A DNA stretch of 64,000 bases from Leptidea sinapis. Lineage: Eukaryota; Arthropoda; Insecta; Lepidoptera; Pieridae. Shown here in pieces: positions 10,691 to 21,518 of the stretch (position 1 is its first letter; every line of letters starts with the position of its first letter). A program made the translations under genes and the position numbers. The notes beneath the pieces are model-generated. The model saw only the letters and a program-made list of their open reading frames with translations, searched no databases and had not been told where the DNA came from. The DNA is taken from contig NC_066296.1 of the NCBI RefSeq assembly GCF_905404315.1, positions 8,742,001 to 8,806,000 on the forward strand, given 5' to 3'.

Positions 10691-11170
10691 AAAAAAATTT
10701 TTATTAAATTGGTGTCCCTAGCACGTCTTTTAATTATTAATCATATAATAACAAAATTGCTGAATATGTTAAGTATTAACATAAAACATATAATTTTAGG
10801 TGGCCTGTACAGAACCAGTCAGATACATTCTTATCTTCTATATAATCTGCTAAACTACGAGTATATTAGCTTTCTTTGTCAAAGAAGTTTTATATTTCTT
10901 AAATTTGTGCTCAGTGAGTCATAGTAAACGGTCGGGTATTTTATTGTGAATATTAAAAGTGCCCTTAATCCTTGCAAGCTATATAGTTTTATAGAAATAA
11001 CAGAAAGAGATTTGCTTCCTTAAAACAAAATACCGTAATTATATACAGGATGTTACAAAAGTGAATATTTATGTAAAGCCGAAAGGAGGTGAAATGGCTA
11101 TAACGAGTCCATTCACAATATTTAAGAACCGTAGTAACGCTGTATAACATACCCAAAAAAAAACCCTATT
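10691..11170. other. Unassigned spacer
   Basis: No recognised feature. The 10709-10924 (+) frame is AT-driven with no motif. Confidence 0.45.
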
Positions 11171-11289
11171 TCAGTAAAATGAAAGAGTTAACTATGCAGA
11201 ATGTGCATTTCTACCAAATTCGCGAAACGATGATAATTTTAAAAGACCCAACCTAACAAAATAACCTGAACGAACACTTACTTTTTCAT

Positions 11290-11618
11290 AATTAACGTCA
11301 AATTTACAGAAACGGCTCAAAGTGTGCTCCGCCTTGCTCAATACACAACCTCGCTCATCGGGATTTGGCTTGTGTTGCAATTCGCACTATCGTCGGTGTT
11401 ATTCATGCGAAAACCGATCCAACACGCTGTTCTATCTCGCCAACCGTTGGGTAATCGGAGAAATACACTCTGTCCTTCACAAAACCCGACAAAAAGAAGT
11501 CTAAAGGTATGAGGTCCGGAGAGCGAGCAGGCCATAGCACCGGTCCCCCGGCACCTGATCCATCCTCGCGGAAAGCGAACATTAAGATTTTCTCGTGCGC
11601 ATTGCGAACAAAATGTGC
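11290..11618 (-). pseudogene. IS630/mariner-like transposase, C-terminal part
   Basis: On the minus strand the frame reads GPVLWPARSPDLIPLDFFLS, GFVKDRVYFSDYPTVGEIEQ and, after a stop and a frameshift, CIEQGGAHFEPFL. The SPDL.PLDFFLWG.VKD.VY motif carries the third acidic catalytic residue region of IS630-Tc1-mariner transposases. The N-terminal side of the same protein continues at 14611-14650, on the far side of the hAT-like insertion. At least two disruptions besides the insertion make it inactive. Confidence 0.75.
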
Positions 11619-12119
11619 CCGAGCTCAGTGGTGGATTAACGCATAGGCCCGTGAGGCCCGGGCCTAGGGCGGCACGATTTGGGGGGCGGCAAAATTTCAG
11701 AACGTTAAAATTTAAGAGCCGAACAATTATACCAAAAATTTATTTTTAAATTGGCTCTGTTTTTTTTTATATTTATTTAAAAATTTCTATGGACTAAAAT
11801 ATAATTCTTTTTTCATTGACTTTTCAATTTGAGGGTGCATTATTAATATTTTGATGGAATCAATTATAGTCCAATAAGTGTAAGAGTACTCTCATGAAAG
11901 ATACAAAAGTGAAAAGTTTATTTATTTAAGTAATTCGAAATGATGCATATCAATTGGATTTTTTTTTAATAACCTTATTCCATAAATTATATATAGAGCA
12001 TTTGAAATTACTTATTGCTTTTTAATCTCCCGCATTTCCTTTGAAAATCGAAGAATTTTAAAACAGAAATAGGGATCTTCATATTTAAGAGCCTGGGAAG
12101 TTTTTCTGAGTATTTTAAG

Positions 12120-12155
12120 CATGACGTCCCCCCGTGTGTGTGTGTGTGTGTAAAC
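12120..12155. repeat. GT microsatellite
   Basis: A run of about nine GT units, GTGTGTGTGTGTGTGTGT at roughly 12134-12151, inside the 5' non-coding part of the hAT-like element. Confidence 0.9.
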
Positions 12156-12644
12156 AAAATTATTGTCGTACGATATCTCAAGAAGGAATCAACCGATTGA
12201 GACCCGCGACACGGCGTTCGAAAGGGTTAACCAAGACTTAGATCTGATTAGATTTTGTTGAGTCAATCGATCGAACGGTTTCAAAGATATTCAAAAAATA
12301 AAAATTAAAAAATATATATTTTTCCGTTTCCTTGAAATAACTTTGCAATTTCGCATCCAATCGATATCAAACTTCACATATGTTAAGTGTTAAAAAATGC
12401 ACCGAATGCCCCTAAGCCGATCAAAATCGAACGACGCATTCAATTTAAAATTTTATAAAATAACGTTTTCTTAGATTAAGGCTGAAGATTTTGAGCTCTT
12501 CGAGCTCAAAATTTACAATTATAATCGAAAATATAAACGAGATCCGAAAATAAAAATTTTGAGCTTGAAGAGCTCCAAAAAACAGGAAAGTCGTTCTATT
12601 GAGCTTGAAGAGCCCAATAACTTTGTGAGATATTTTCGAGCGCT

Positions 12645-13470
12645 TTGATTCAAAATAAAGTATTACAACTTATTTCTAAAGAAGTGCAATCTGCTAAGCA
12701 TTTTGGTGTGATTGTGGATTCTACGCCTGACATTGCACATGTTGATCAGCTTACGATAATTATTAGATATGAACGTGATAACGGTGAAGTTGTTGAGAGA
12801 TTTTTAGAATTTTTACCAAATACTGGCCATAAGGCTAAAGATATTGAAGATGCTTTATTAATATCTCTTGAAAACAGTTGTTTGGACATAATGAACTGTC
12901 GTGGTCAATCTTATGATAACGCAAGTAATATGTCAATATTCAGGAGTGCAGTCAAGAATCAAAACGATTAATCCTTTAGCAGAATAAATTATGTTCCTTG
13001 TTCTGTCCATTCGTTAAATTTAGTAGGAGCTTGTGCAGCTGAGTCTGAAACCGAAGCAGTTGACTTTTTTTCTACTTTACAAGAGCTTTATAATTTTCTC
13101 ACTATATCAACACATCATTGGGAATATTAGTGCAGCATACAAGTTTAACACTTAAGAGTCTCTCTCAAACTCGTTGGTCTGTTCGTCATGATGCATGTTA
13201 TGCGTTACAAAAAAGTGGCCTGGAATAATTAATGCACTGAACTTTATTGCTCAAAAACATGATGAAAAACCGACTTCGCGATCTGAAGCTACAGGATTGC
13301 AGAGAAAATTACAGCAAATAGAAACGGCAATTTTGGTCATAGTTTGGAATGTTAAATTAGATCGTTTTAATGCTGCAAGTAAGAAGGTTCCAGAACCTCA
13401 TGCGGATTTATCATCTGTTGTACAAATTTATGGTTCTTTGGCATTATTTCTTCAAGATTCAGGCAGCTGA
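12645..13470 (+). pseudogene. hAT-like transposase, DUF4371 and core region
   Basis: The frame from 12645 reads KEVQSAKHFGVIVDSTPDI, IIIRYERDNGEVVERFLEF and CRGQSYDNASNMS, a typical DUF4371/RNase H-like core with the first catalytic Asp (VDSTPD) and the GQ.YDNASNMSG motif. Past a stop near 12970 the reading jumps frame: NYVPCSVHSLNLVGACAAES, then a further shift before STHHWEY and the 13195-13470 frame (EKPTSRSEATGLQRKLQ). In living elements this enzyme cuts and joins transposon ends. At least three frameshifts or stops show long decay. Confidence 0.8.
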
Positions 13471-13691
13471 GTCACGGGTGAATGAAACAATACCTTCATC
13501 TGGTCACGAAAATTTACACACCCAATGTGTATTACCGAATTTTAGTTACTTTAAGCGTACAAGTGCTTATAAATGTTACGAAAATTTTATTTTTTTTGAT
13601 AATTTATCTGACATAGATACGATTGAATGGAAAAATCTTGCGAATAAATTAGTTAAAAAGTATCCTAATGATTTGAAAGAGACATGAGACA

Positions 13692-13904
13692 ATGAATCGA
13701 AACAAACATAAACACGCAATTCCATCTACTAGGCTCCGTAAAATTGCTAAATCTTTTAAAGTGGATTGTGTTATATTTTATGATAAACTCCCAAATGATA
13801 TTAAAATATTACCTATTAAAAAATTTAAATGTATCGTAAAAAATAAATTAACATCTGAGGCCTATTATAATGTGAAAGATTATTTGAATGATAAAGATAG
13901 TTAG
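13692..13904 (+). mobile_element. LINE C-terminal tail inserted in the hAT transposase
   Basis: MNRNKHKHAIPSTRLRKI, then SFKVDCVIFYDKLPNDIKIL and AYYNVKDYLNDKDS, is the C-terminal tail of the same non-LTR family seen at 31884-32096 and 41580-42010, but a distinct subfamily (no WGRCI or LCGKG signature). It interrupts the hAT reading between NDLKET (13683) and the resumption FFEFDFEFIRLQCQL (about 14030). The tail is one open frame, so this insertion is younger than the decay around it. Confidence 0.65.
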
Positions 13905-14039
13905 CAATTAATGTTCTTACTTTTGTTAGTGAATATTGTTATACTTATTTGAATGCTATTGTAATTTTTGTACTTCATCCTGACTTGCACTAAATAACTT
14001 ATAAAGTTTAACAGTGGGTAACGATTTTTTTGAGTTTGA

Positions 14040-14411
14040 CTTTGAATTTATTCGTTTACAATGTCAGCTCAAAGATTCCCTAGCAAATACGGAAGATGTA
14101 CGCTCCGCACAAGAAATATACAAGAAATATACAAATTGCATTCTCAAAATCTTCGAAATGTTTATCCGAATGTAGACATTTCTCTGCGTATTCTTTTGAG
14201 TATTCGCGCTACCAATTATTGTTCAGGAGAAAGAACTTTTTCCACCTTGAAAAGGGTTAAATCTTATTTACGAGCAAGTATGGGCCAATACATACTTAAT
14301 GCTTTGGCATTGCTGTCTATTGAAGCTCATCTAGTTCAAGAAATTGATAACGATGACATAGTTGATGCTTTTGCTCGGACAAAGGCCAGGAAGATGACAT
14401 TTACAAATTGA
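14040..14411 (+). pseudogene. hAT-like transposase, C-terminal dimerisation region
   Basis: After the LINE insertion the transposase resumes; ISLRILLSIRATNYCSGERT, FSTLKRVKSYLRAS and LLSIEAHLVQEIDNDDIVDA make the conserved hAT C-terminal dimerisation domain. One extra residue disrupts the usual NCSGERSFS motif (NYCSGERTF). The stop at 14409 is close to the right terminal repeat, as expected for the end of the transposase gene. Confidence 0.8.
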
Positions 14412-14610
14412 GCAATACCTTATAATTTGAAAAAAATAAATGCTTATTATTATTTGTAGCTAGCATAGCTAGAGTTTTATATTTTTTGTATTATTTAATT
14501 TAATAACAATTGTGAAACAAAATACATAGAATTTTGTTGATCAAAAAGGGCGGCATATCACACAGGGCCAAAGGCGGCAGTAAGCATAATCCGCCACTGC
14601 GGCCGAGCTC

Positions 14611-14650
14611 CATCATGCTGAAACACCAAAATTCTTTGGTTCTCAAAGTA
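14611..14650 (-). pseudogene. IS630/mariner-like transposase, upstream half of split gene
   Basis: Read on the minus strand, this piece gives VFQHDGAR, the second catalytic-Asp motif (QHDGA.AH) of the same transposase. The codons resume at 11618 as AHFVRNAHEKIL. The insertion point lies inside this motif, and the reading frame is continuous if the intervening element and one target duplicate are ignored. Confidence 0.75.
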
Positions 14651-14855
14651 ATCCCAAAAGTAAGTAAGTAGCAAACATTTATGAATGAAAAATAGAAAAA
14701 CTATTTAAGTAGATAATTATTAGATAAAATAGGTACGTAGGCCTTTCTGTATCATAATCTGGTTCCCTGACATGACACCTTACTAGGGTTGACAAAATGT
14801 TTGGCTTTGATAATTAATTATATATTTTTACGGGGTATTTTGTAATACGTTCAAT
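14632..14855 (-). repeat. Dispersed repeat, inverted copy at 48356-48565
   Basis: From TTGGTTCTCAAAGTAATC to TTTTACGGGGTATTTTGTAA the segment matches the reverse complement of 48356-48565 across about 210 bp, with shared AACATTTATGAATGAAAAAT and TAGGTACGTAGGCC. It begins exactly where the mariner-like fragment fades, so it may be part of that element's non-coding sequence. Confidence 0.65.
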
Positions 14856-15470
14856 AATTAGTTCTAAAACCTTGTTCTTCAATACGTCTCACACTCTGGG
14901 TAATTAAACTGAAAACTCTTTGCCTTCGCTCTAAAGTTTCAAAACATAATATGTGTTTGACATCATAAATATATTATGCGAAGATGAAAAGCTATTACGT
15001 ACGTGTTTCAATATGAGAATGTTTTCACGAACTCAATCTACTATAGCTCGTTTTCTCAATAATGTTCCCATTTTCACGAAACACGTTGAATACAGGTAAT
15101 ATATTAAGTTTTATGGCACAGATTATACGATTCAGAATTTTTCGCTGTGCATAAATTTCGTTAAGGGCTGCTATAATTCGCTTTGATATTGTTATAACTT
15201 TTGTGTGGCGACATAAGGTCAGTAAATTGAATCACAGATTTCGTTAAGTACCTACTAAAGATTGTTTTAAGCTATATTTTTCTTTTTACAAGGAAATCTT
15301 TTACAAATGAAGCCTATTAGGTGTTCCAAGAACTATATCGAAGTCTCCAGTCTATTAGTACTTATATTTAAATAATTGGATTGTAATTTTATCAAATAAA
15401 ACTACTCAAATATTCGTTTGTAGATTTTTTATATGAAAAAAGTAAAAATAAGCATAGAGATTACCTAAGC
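14856..15470. other. Unassigned spacer
   Basis: No family resemblance. A few partial palindromes involving ACGTGTTTC/GAAACACGT (15000-15085) are noted but weak. Confidence 0.4.
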
Positions 15471-15474
15471 AGTA

Positions 15475-16012
15475 ATCACCGTAACAGTAGGGAACTGTAC
15501 TCTTGAAATTATTGACGAGTACGTCTACCTTGGACAAATAATCCCGTTAGGCAGATCCAATTTCACGAAAGAGGTCAATCGTCGAATCCAACTCGGATGG
15601 GCAGCGTTCGGGAAGCTCCGTAAAATCTTCTCGTCTAAAATACGACAGTGTCTGAAGACGAAGGTTTTTAACCAATGTGTGTTGGCAGTGATGAATTACG
15701 CTACGCAGACGGGGTCCCTAACTATGGGCCTTATGAGGAAGCTCATTGTTGCTCAGCAGGCAATGGAGAGGGCTATGCTCGGAAATGAAGAGATCCGTAG
15801 GAGAACCAAAGGCACCGAAATAGCCCAAATGATTGCGAAACTGAAGTTGCAGTGGGCAGGGTACATAGTTTGGCGGACAGATGGCCGTTGGGGCAGTAAG
15901 GTCCTCGAATGGCGACCACTTACCGGAAGGTGTAGTGTTGGTAGGCGCCGGAGTAGGCGGAGGCCTTTGTCCTGCAGTGGACGTCTTCTGGCTGAAATGA
16001 TGATGAAGAATC
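15475..16012 (+). pseudogene. RTE-type LINE reverse transcriptase C-terminal end
   Basis: The frame starts abruptly with VTVGNCTLEIIDEYVYLGQI, then EVNRRIQLGWAAFGKLRKIF, LKTKVFNQCVLAVMNYATQT and, after small lesions, IAKLKLQWAGYIVWRTDGRW. These are the post-catalytic segments of RTE reverse transcriptases; the block starting ELVTSYVYLGQ normally follows the YADD-containing palm. The 3' end is a TGATGATGA-type tail near 16000. The catalytic part is lost by 5' truncation and the usual WTDDL segment has been replaced by an arginine-rich frameshift (GRRRSRRRP). Confidence 0.8.
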
Positions 16013-16019
16013 ACCATCA

Positions 16020-16380
16020 CCGGTACCTTCACTCTCTCGCATTACCAGGAATCAAAAGATGTTTGTATTTTTTTTTAAATCGCTCTGTGGACGTATGCAT
16101 ACATCCACGATGTAAGCCGTTGACATTAGATAGGTGAATCATTTGAGTTGAATAAATAAATGATAATTGTGTTTGAAATTCGAATTAATTATTTTTAGCT
16201 GTAGTGTGTACAAAGTATCGTAGGCTTGATAGGCATTACGGCAAACAGCTGAGTTCAAAACGCCACCAAACTGCTTATATTTTTATCTGTATTAATTAGG
16301 ATTTCTCCAATTTAATTCGTTGCGTATGAGGTAAATATTATAGTCATAAAAAACATACATTTCATACCAATGTTCCCATA
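16020..16380. other. Unassigned spacer
   Basis: AT-rich with no feature that I can support. Confidence 0.5.
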
Positions 16381-16382
16381 AT

Positions 16383-17065
16383 CCAAATAGTATTGCTGTC
16401 ATCTCTGGTCAGGCGTACCTCAGTATCAGCTCGATCCATATGACCGCGTGGAACGCAGAGCAGTATTAGTGTTTATCACTGTAAACGGCTGGCTTAATTG
16501 ACGTTCAGAGTTACAGACGTCGCTTCATTGTGTGACTTCTATCGCATTTATCACAGGGAGTGTTGCGAAGAGATGTTTCAGCTGTTTCCTGCCGCCGAAT
16601 TCCACCTTCGCACGACACGCCACAAGTTAGGATAACATCCCCACCATCTGGATGTATGGCGGTCCTCCACGGTGTGGTTTTAAAGGAGCCTTCTTCCACG
16701 TACTACAAAGTTGTGGAATGTACTTCCTTCAGCGATGTTTCCGGGACGATACGATATGGGTACCTTGAAAAAAAGCACGTTCACCTTCCTTACAGGCCGG
16801 CAACGCTTTTGTGATTCCTCTGGTGTTGCAAGAGAATGTGGGCGGGGCTGATCACTTAACACCAGGTGAACCGTACGCTCGTTTGTACTCCTTCCTTGTG
16901 TGGTGTTTCCGAGACGATACGACATGGGTACCTTCAAAAAAAGCGCGTACTCCTTCCTTAAAGGCAGACAACGCTCCTGTCATTCCTCTGGTGTTGCAAG
17001 AGTTTGTGGGTGGTGATCACTGAACACCAGGTGACCCGTACGCTCGATTGTCCTCCTAATCCATA
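16383..17065 (+). mobile_element. Jockey-type LINE 3' part with tandemly duplicated tail
   Basis: Compared with the longer copy at 21737-23700, this segment aligns from the SGAPQYQLDP region through the stop and 3' tail. It is full of lesions. The last 165-170 bp occur twice in tandem: GGGACGATACGATATGGGTA (about 16742) with GATCACTTAACACCAGGTGA, then GAGACGATACGACATGGGTA (about 16911) with GATCACTGAACACCAGGTGA. Only the second unit ends in the A-rich tail. Confidence 0.75.
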
Positions 17066-17069
17066 AAAA

Positions 17070-17495
17070 AAAATGCAAAAATGACAGCTATTTATACATT
17101 TAGACAAAAGTAAGCCAAAAGATACAACGTGTAACCTTACACACTGAATTCAAGTATTATCTACAACAAAAGGAGATACAATATATTACGGAGCATCTCA
17201 CGAGGCCTATTAATCATCAACAGGAGGAATTGTTTGCAACAATATCAAAGTTTTATGATTAAATATTAAAATTTTACGATTAAAATTTCTACATGAAAAA
17301 CTTATTGGCTTGCCACGTTCTAGAATTTAGATTATTGTTATTATTTAAGGTTATACTTCTTTTGGCACGTTATGAAAAAAAGGATGAGAGTGAAATTTTA
17401 AGATGCGCGCGCATCACTGTAACACAAAAGTAATTATGAGGATAGGCAAAAGTAGAATAGGCAAAAGTAGAATATCACGAAGAATAAATAATATA
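17070..17495. other. Unassigned spacer
   Basis: No recognised element; a short direct repeat AGGCAAAAGTAGAATA is present at about 17445-17475. Confidence 0.4.
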
Positions 17496-17499
17496 TGGG

Positions 17500-17625
17500 A
17501 TTTTTGCTTTATTAGGATTGCGGTAGTAGTATCTAGTATATTAGAAATGACAACAAAAATAATTCTAAAGGAATTAATTTTGAGAAAGTAAATACCTTTT
17601 AAGCCTTTTTAATCTAATCTTTAAA
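17500..17625 (+). mobile_element. Family B fragment
   Basis: GCGGTAGTAGTATCTAGTA followed by TTAGAAATGACA and TTTTGAGAAAGTAAATACC matches the 3' part of family B in sense orientation. Confidence 0.6.
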
Positions 17626-17781
17626 ATATTCTGAATCTTAGAAAGTGATGGAGCCGTTTTTAATGAAATTTAGTATTCCTACAGGTAGTTTCGAGGGCGA
17701 GATATCGAACTAGCTAGGTTTCAATTTTAAAAAATGTAGTTTTATCCGTGTTTTAATGAGAAACTGCTACAAAAACATTAG

Positions 17782-17960
17782 AATACAATGGTAAATTTCA
17801 CCACTGTATACAAGACTATAATAGCTCAGATGGGACATTGGGTGATCCGCAAAGCTGAAGACCCCGGTTCGAATCCAAATGTAGTATTAGTTTTTTTTCT
17901 TCAAGTTTTGTACATTCTTAAAATATTATTTAGTAAAGTAAAGTATGCATTCATTCATGA
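17782..17960 (+). mobile_element. tRNA-derived SINE fragment
   Basis: ATAGCTCAGATGGGACATTG resembles an A box with a D arm, and CCCCGGTTCGAATCC is a canonical B box 40 nt later. The spacing fits a tRNA-derived head that would recruit RNA polymerase III. An oligo-T run follows at about 17890, which could end transcription early. No matching copy elsewhere in the window. Confidence 0.6.
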
Positions 17961-18340
17961 CAACACAACACATATATACATAGTAAAATTAACAATTTAA
18001 AAATACGATGTCATGAAAAGGACACCCACTCAGCATTTTTGGAATTAATTTCCAACACTGGATTTTCAATAGATAATTACGTGGTAACTACCAAGTTGAT
18101 AGCAGCAGCCATAGACGACACGGCTCTTTTTGTTATAGGTCTTAAAAGTGACCGGCTAAAAATAGTAGAAAAAGAGAAGACACTTAAAACATTGTATTCG
18201 AATGCGTTTAAACGTTAAAACATAGTTTTAATAGATTTTTATTTTTATTTTATTAAATAGGACATGTTTTGATTTATTTATGCTGTTTATTTTCTGATTT
18301 TATGTCTCTGATCTCTAGAGAGAGCTCTATTAGAAACGAT
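17961..18340. other. Unassigned spacer
   Basis: No feature supported. Confidence 0.45.
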
Positions 18341-18598
18341 TTCGACGAGACAAGCAGGACGTTCAGCTGATGGTAATGCATACGCCTTGAAAATCCCAAA
18401 AATTCTGAGCGGCACTACGATTGCGCTAGTCAGCTTGAGACATTAGATGTTAAGTCTCATTTGCCCAGTAATTTCAATAGCTACGGCACCTAAATAGTAA
18501 TGTTTACATATTACTGCTTCACGGCAGAAATAGACGCCGTAGTGGTACCCATAATTTAGTCTGCTTCCTGTGCAATGGAGCTTCCCACTGGTAACATT
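18341..18598 (-). mobile_element. Family A SINE-like repeat
   Basis: Antisense copy, from CGAGACAAGCAGGACGTTCA to GGAGCTTCCCACTGG, with one internal deletion after CATACGCC. Confidence 0.8.
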
Positions 18599-18599
18599 T

Positions 18600-19040
18600 T
18601 TGATCTTTAAAAGGTGTCGGCAAATCATTCCACTTATCAATCATTTAACTTACATGGGCGTTCTACAGGTGACTATTAACAAGATTTTATCAATTTTGCG
18701 ATCTCTACGATAAACAAAAACGTGCACGTGTTTTTTTTTGTATGACCGATGTTAACTGCAATGATTGTACTAACATTGTTGGTAGTACAAAATCCAACAG
18801 GACATAGCTATTGATGTATGGAAAAGCATGCAGTCTTTGTAAATATTTGCATTCATGGGTCGAAGCGATGTCCGAATAAATACTTTCGAGAATGACATGA
18901 CATGTGTTTCGTCGTAAGGAAAGAAATACTATTTCGCCAGAGACTATGTTTTATTGTAACACAAAATACTGCGATATGTGGTTTCTATGTATTATCCAGG
19001 CCGGTTGATGTAATATTCTTTCTTATTTATTTATCACAAA
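18600..19040. other. Unassigned spacer
   Basis: No recognised element or gene between two family A copies. Confidence 0.4.
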
Positions 19041-19045
19041 AGTGG

Positions 19046-19366
19046 GTGACACCTGTGGGCGGCTCCTTTGCACAAGATGCCGGATTGATAATGGGTACCA
19101 CAACGGCGCCTATTTCTGCTGTGAAGCAGTCATATGTAAGTGTTATTGTTTCGATCGGAAGGGCGCCGTGGCTAGTGAAATTACTGGGAAAATGAGACTT
19201 GACATCTTATGTCTCAAGGTGACGAGCGCAGTTGTAGTGCCGCCCAGAATTTTTGGGTGTTTCAAGAGCAATCCTGAGCGGCACTGCTTTGTAATGGCCA
19301 GGGCGTACCAATTACCGTCAGCTGAAAGTCCTGCTCGTCTCGCCCCTTACTGTCATAAAAAAAAGG
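19046..19366 (+). mobile_element. Family A SINE-like repeat, full length
   Basis: Sense copy from GGGCGGCTCCTTTGCACAAG to CTCGTCTCGCCCCTTACTG with an eight-A tail at 19355-19366. One of the most complete copies. Confidence 0.85.
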
Positions 19367-19369
19367 TGA

Positions 19370-19856
19370 AAGATATTATTAGTAACATGGAAATATCATA
19401 AGGTTTTTAATTTTTGCTGTTAATTTGGGCTTATTTCCTTACATTTAGCCATATTATTATAGATTCTTTCATATCTCGTATTTTGCCCCTTCGTTTGATA
19501 TTTTTACTAAACATACCTACATATTGTATATATTTAAAGAGAGGCTACGTGCGTAGGCTTCGTTTACATGGCTGGTGACCAATGAATGACATTTCGTTCA
19601 GGAAATTAATGATATTTAATGATTAAACATGTAACTATATTGTACAAGTATTTTGATTTTACAAACAGCTGCTTTAATTTTATTAAGTATTTTCTATTAT
19701 TAACGCGAGTGTTACGCATATAAATAAAACTCTTTTTAAAGGATTAAAACGCGTGTTAAAACTGTGATCTGGCATTAGATTTTGCGCCAAATTTATATGT
19801 TTTGAAAGCACTGAAAACGTGCTCTGAAAAGTTGATTTAAAAATTATTTTCTTGTA
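19370..19856. other. Unassigned AT-rich spacer
   Basis: No feature supported; the minus-strand frame at 19683-19955 runs into the Helitron and has no motif. Confidence 0.4.
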
Positions 19857-19857
19857 A

Positions 19858-20266
19858 TCTAATATATAAAATTCTCGTGTCCCATTGTTTGTTACCAATT
19901 CGATTTGTATGAAATTTTGTGTGCTTATCGGGTAGGTCTGAAAATCAGCCAACATCTATTTTTCATTATAAGGGTACCCACTCCTAAATATATATTCTCT
20001 AATTTATTTTATTATTTCATCATTAGTAAGCATTAAAAATACACACAAATTCAAATTTTCGCCCTTCTTCGACCTACCACTATTTTTTTATCGCGATTTT
20101 TATATTATTCTGTTCCATGCACAAAACCGCAATAGCGTTGCAAGACGATTATTTTTGGTAGGTCTGAGAATCGGTTGCATATATTTTTTATTCCCTAAAA
20201 ATTTTAATTAATATATATTTTTTAAATTACTTTATATGGTAATACAACGTTTGCTGGGTCAACTAG
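19858..20266 (+). mobile_element. Non-autonomous Helitron
   Basis: The 5' end starts TCTAATATATAAAATTCTCG and the 3' end finishes ACGTTTGCTGGGTCAACTAG, with host A before and host T after, as expected for Helitrons (5' TC, 3' CTAG, insertion between A and T, no target duplication). About 409 bp, no helicase. Its 3' half is part of the large inverted repeat at 20121-20490. Confidence 0.8.
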
Positions 20267-20490
20267 TATATAAGTATTTTCTTTGATTAACGCGAATATT
20301 ACACATTTAAATAAAACACTTTTAAAGGAATAAAATGCGAGTAATTATAACTGATTTTACATTAGATTTTTCAGGAGAATTGCAAATGAAATGCAGTCCA
20401 CCTGAAAACGAGATCTGGAAAGGACTTGACACGTCGGGTTAACTAAAATAAAAATATAACTTTTACGCAAAAAATCTAATGTATTAGACA
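20121..20490. repeat. Left arm of long inverted repeat
   Basis: Reverse complement of 23703-24101. Matching landmarks include ACAAAACCGCAATAGCGTTG, GGTTGCATATATTTTTTATT, TTAACGCGAATATTACACAT and AAATCTAATGTATTAGACA. The right arm carries about 27 extra bases near 24045-24075. The arms cross the Helitron 3' boundary at 20266, so they arose after that insertion, by inverted duplication of host DNA. Confidence 0.85.
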
Positions 20491-20727
20491 ACCTGGGACT
20501 AGATTGTGATTATTTTATAGCGACAGAAATGATTGTACAATATTGTATATTTTTATTGAAAAGAGCGCAAAAAAAGAATGCTGGGAGGGTTTCTTGCGCC
20601 GCTTCTTCTCTCTCAGAGCGATATTTGTTTCCGAAGCGGTAGTAGTATCTAGTAGTTATTAGAAATGACATCAAAAAGAATTCTAAAAGAATCAATTTTG
20701 AGAAAATAAATGCCTTTTATGCCTTTG
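20491..20727 (+). mobile_element. Family B LINE-tail repeat
   Basis: Sense copy beginning CCTGGGACTAGATTGTGATT directly at the inner edge of the left inverted-repeat arm and ending ATGCCTTTTATGCCTTT. Confidence 0.75.
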
Positions 20728-21073
20728 TAAAAACAGATAGAATTACACGCGTATTAATACTTTTAAAGTGTGTTATTCAAACTAGTATTTTAATCAAATT
20801 TACCTTAATTTATTATTTAGCTCTTAGGTACGGCTTATTTACACGCAATCCCAGAACAATGTCCTGGTTACATGACCCGTTTATAAATCTGACGCTGGAG
20901 GGAGCGAAGGAAATTAAAGATTCTATCTTTGAACGAACGGTCCAAAACTAGCTCGACGAATGATTAACCAATTTGAACTTTGTGAATAATCACATTACTG
21001 TGATTTAGGTAGACTAGTATTTTTTTACGGTCTCATAAAAAATTGTGAAAATATAATAACTATCCATATATCG
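20728..21073. other. Unassigned spacer
   Basis: AT-rich; nothing recognised. Confidence 0.4.
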
Positions 21074-21345
21074 ACGACCTGTATAGCCAAGTGGTTAGCG
21101 ATCCTACCTACTAAGCTAGAGGTCCCGGGTTCGAATCCCGGTAGGTGCAAGCATTCATATGATATGTATGTTTGTTTCCGAGTCATGGATGTTTAAATGT
21201 ATTTATGTATGTTTATAAGAAAAAATGGGTGTTTAAGTAAGTATATTGTATTAAATATATCATTGTCTTGTAACCCATAACACAGGCTATATGCTTAACT
21301 TGGGGCAAGATAATTTGTGTAAAAAGTGTGTCAATATACGGGTAT
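21074..21345 (+). mobile_element. tRNA-derived SINE
   Basis: The head ACGACCTGTATAGCCAAGTG, GTTAGCGATCC, then GTCCCGGGTTCGAATCCCGG gives A- and B-box motifs with a full T arm; a tRNA-unrelated body follows (CATGGATGTTTAAATG, ACCCATAACACAGGCTATAT). I recognise the body as a lepidopteran SINE from memory. No A-tail of length remains at the 3' side (GTGTCAATAT). Confidence 0.8.
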
Positions 21346-21364
21346 TTGATTCTTTCTTATAAAC

Positions 21365-21505
21365 TCAGCAAAGCCAAGCAGAGTCATTACGTAATTAACT
21401 TCATGGAGTGCAGTTAATCCCCATTGAAATGCGTTCATTAATTTAGGGGTTCACTGAAACAAACATCAAGACACTTGATTTATCTACAATTCAGATGATA
21501 TCACT
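21365..21505 (-). mobile_element. Helitron 5'-end fragment
   Basis: The reverse complement contains AAATTAATGAACGCATTTCA and GGGGATTAACTGCACTCCAT, equivalent to the 5' third of the Helitron at 45498-45861. The remainder is missing. Confidence 0.6.
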
Positions 21506-21518
21506 TATTATATTGGTA

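Larger units (their letters stand above)
11627..14602 (+). mobile_element. hAT-like DNA transposon, complete ends, decayed
   Basis: The left end AGTGGTGGATTAACGC and the reverse complement of the right end (CAGTGGCGGATTATGC, at 14599 inward) form inverted repeats of the classic hAT type. The 8-bp word CCGAGCTC occurs at 11619-11626 and 14603-14610, matching the hAT target duplication length; three bases lie between the right repeat and its flank. The transposase fragments inside (12645-14411) belong to the DUF4371/ZMYM1-like branch. The element sits within an older transposase gene read on the minus strand. Confidence 0.8.

Noticed and set aside
12645..14411. Domesticated hAT-derived host gene (ZMYM1-like)
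   Set aside because: Terminal repeats, target duplications and at least three frameshifts fit a dead transposon, not a gene under selection.
16511..17023. Overlapping frames on both strands at 16.5-17.0 kb as genes
   Set aside because: All fall within the lesion-filled 3' part of a Jockey element; the frames arise from its GC-rich tail.
20510..20695. Recurring peptide EREEAAQETLPAFFF as a conserved gene
   Set aside because: It is the antisense translation of family B, present in five copies; repetition, not coding, explains it.
21074..21150. Host tRNA gene
   Set aside because: The tRNA-like head continues into a SINE body without a pol III terminator, and the cloverleaf is imperfect.
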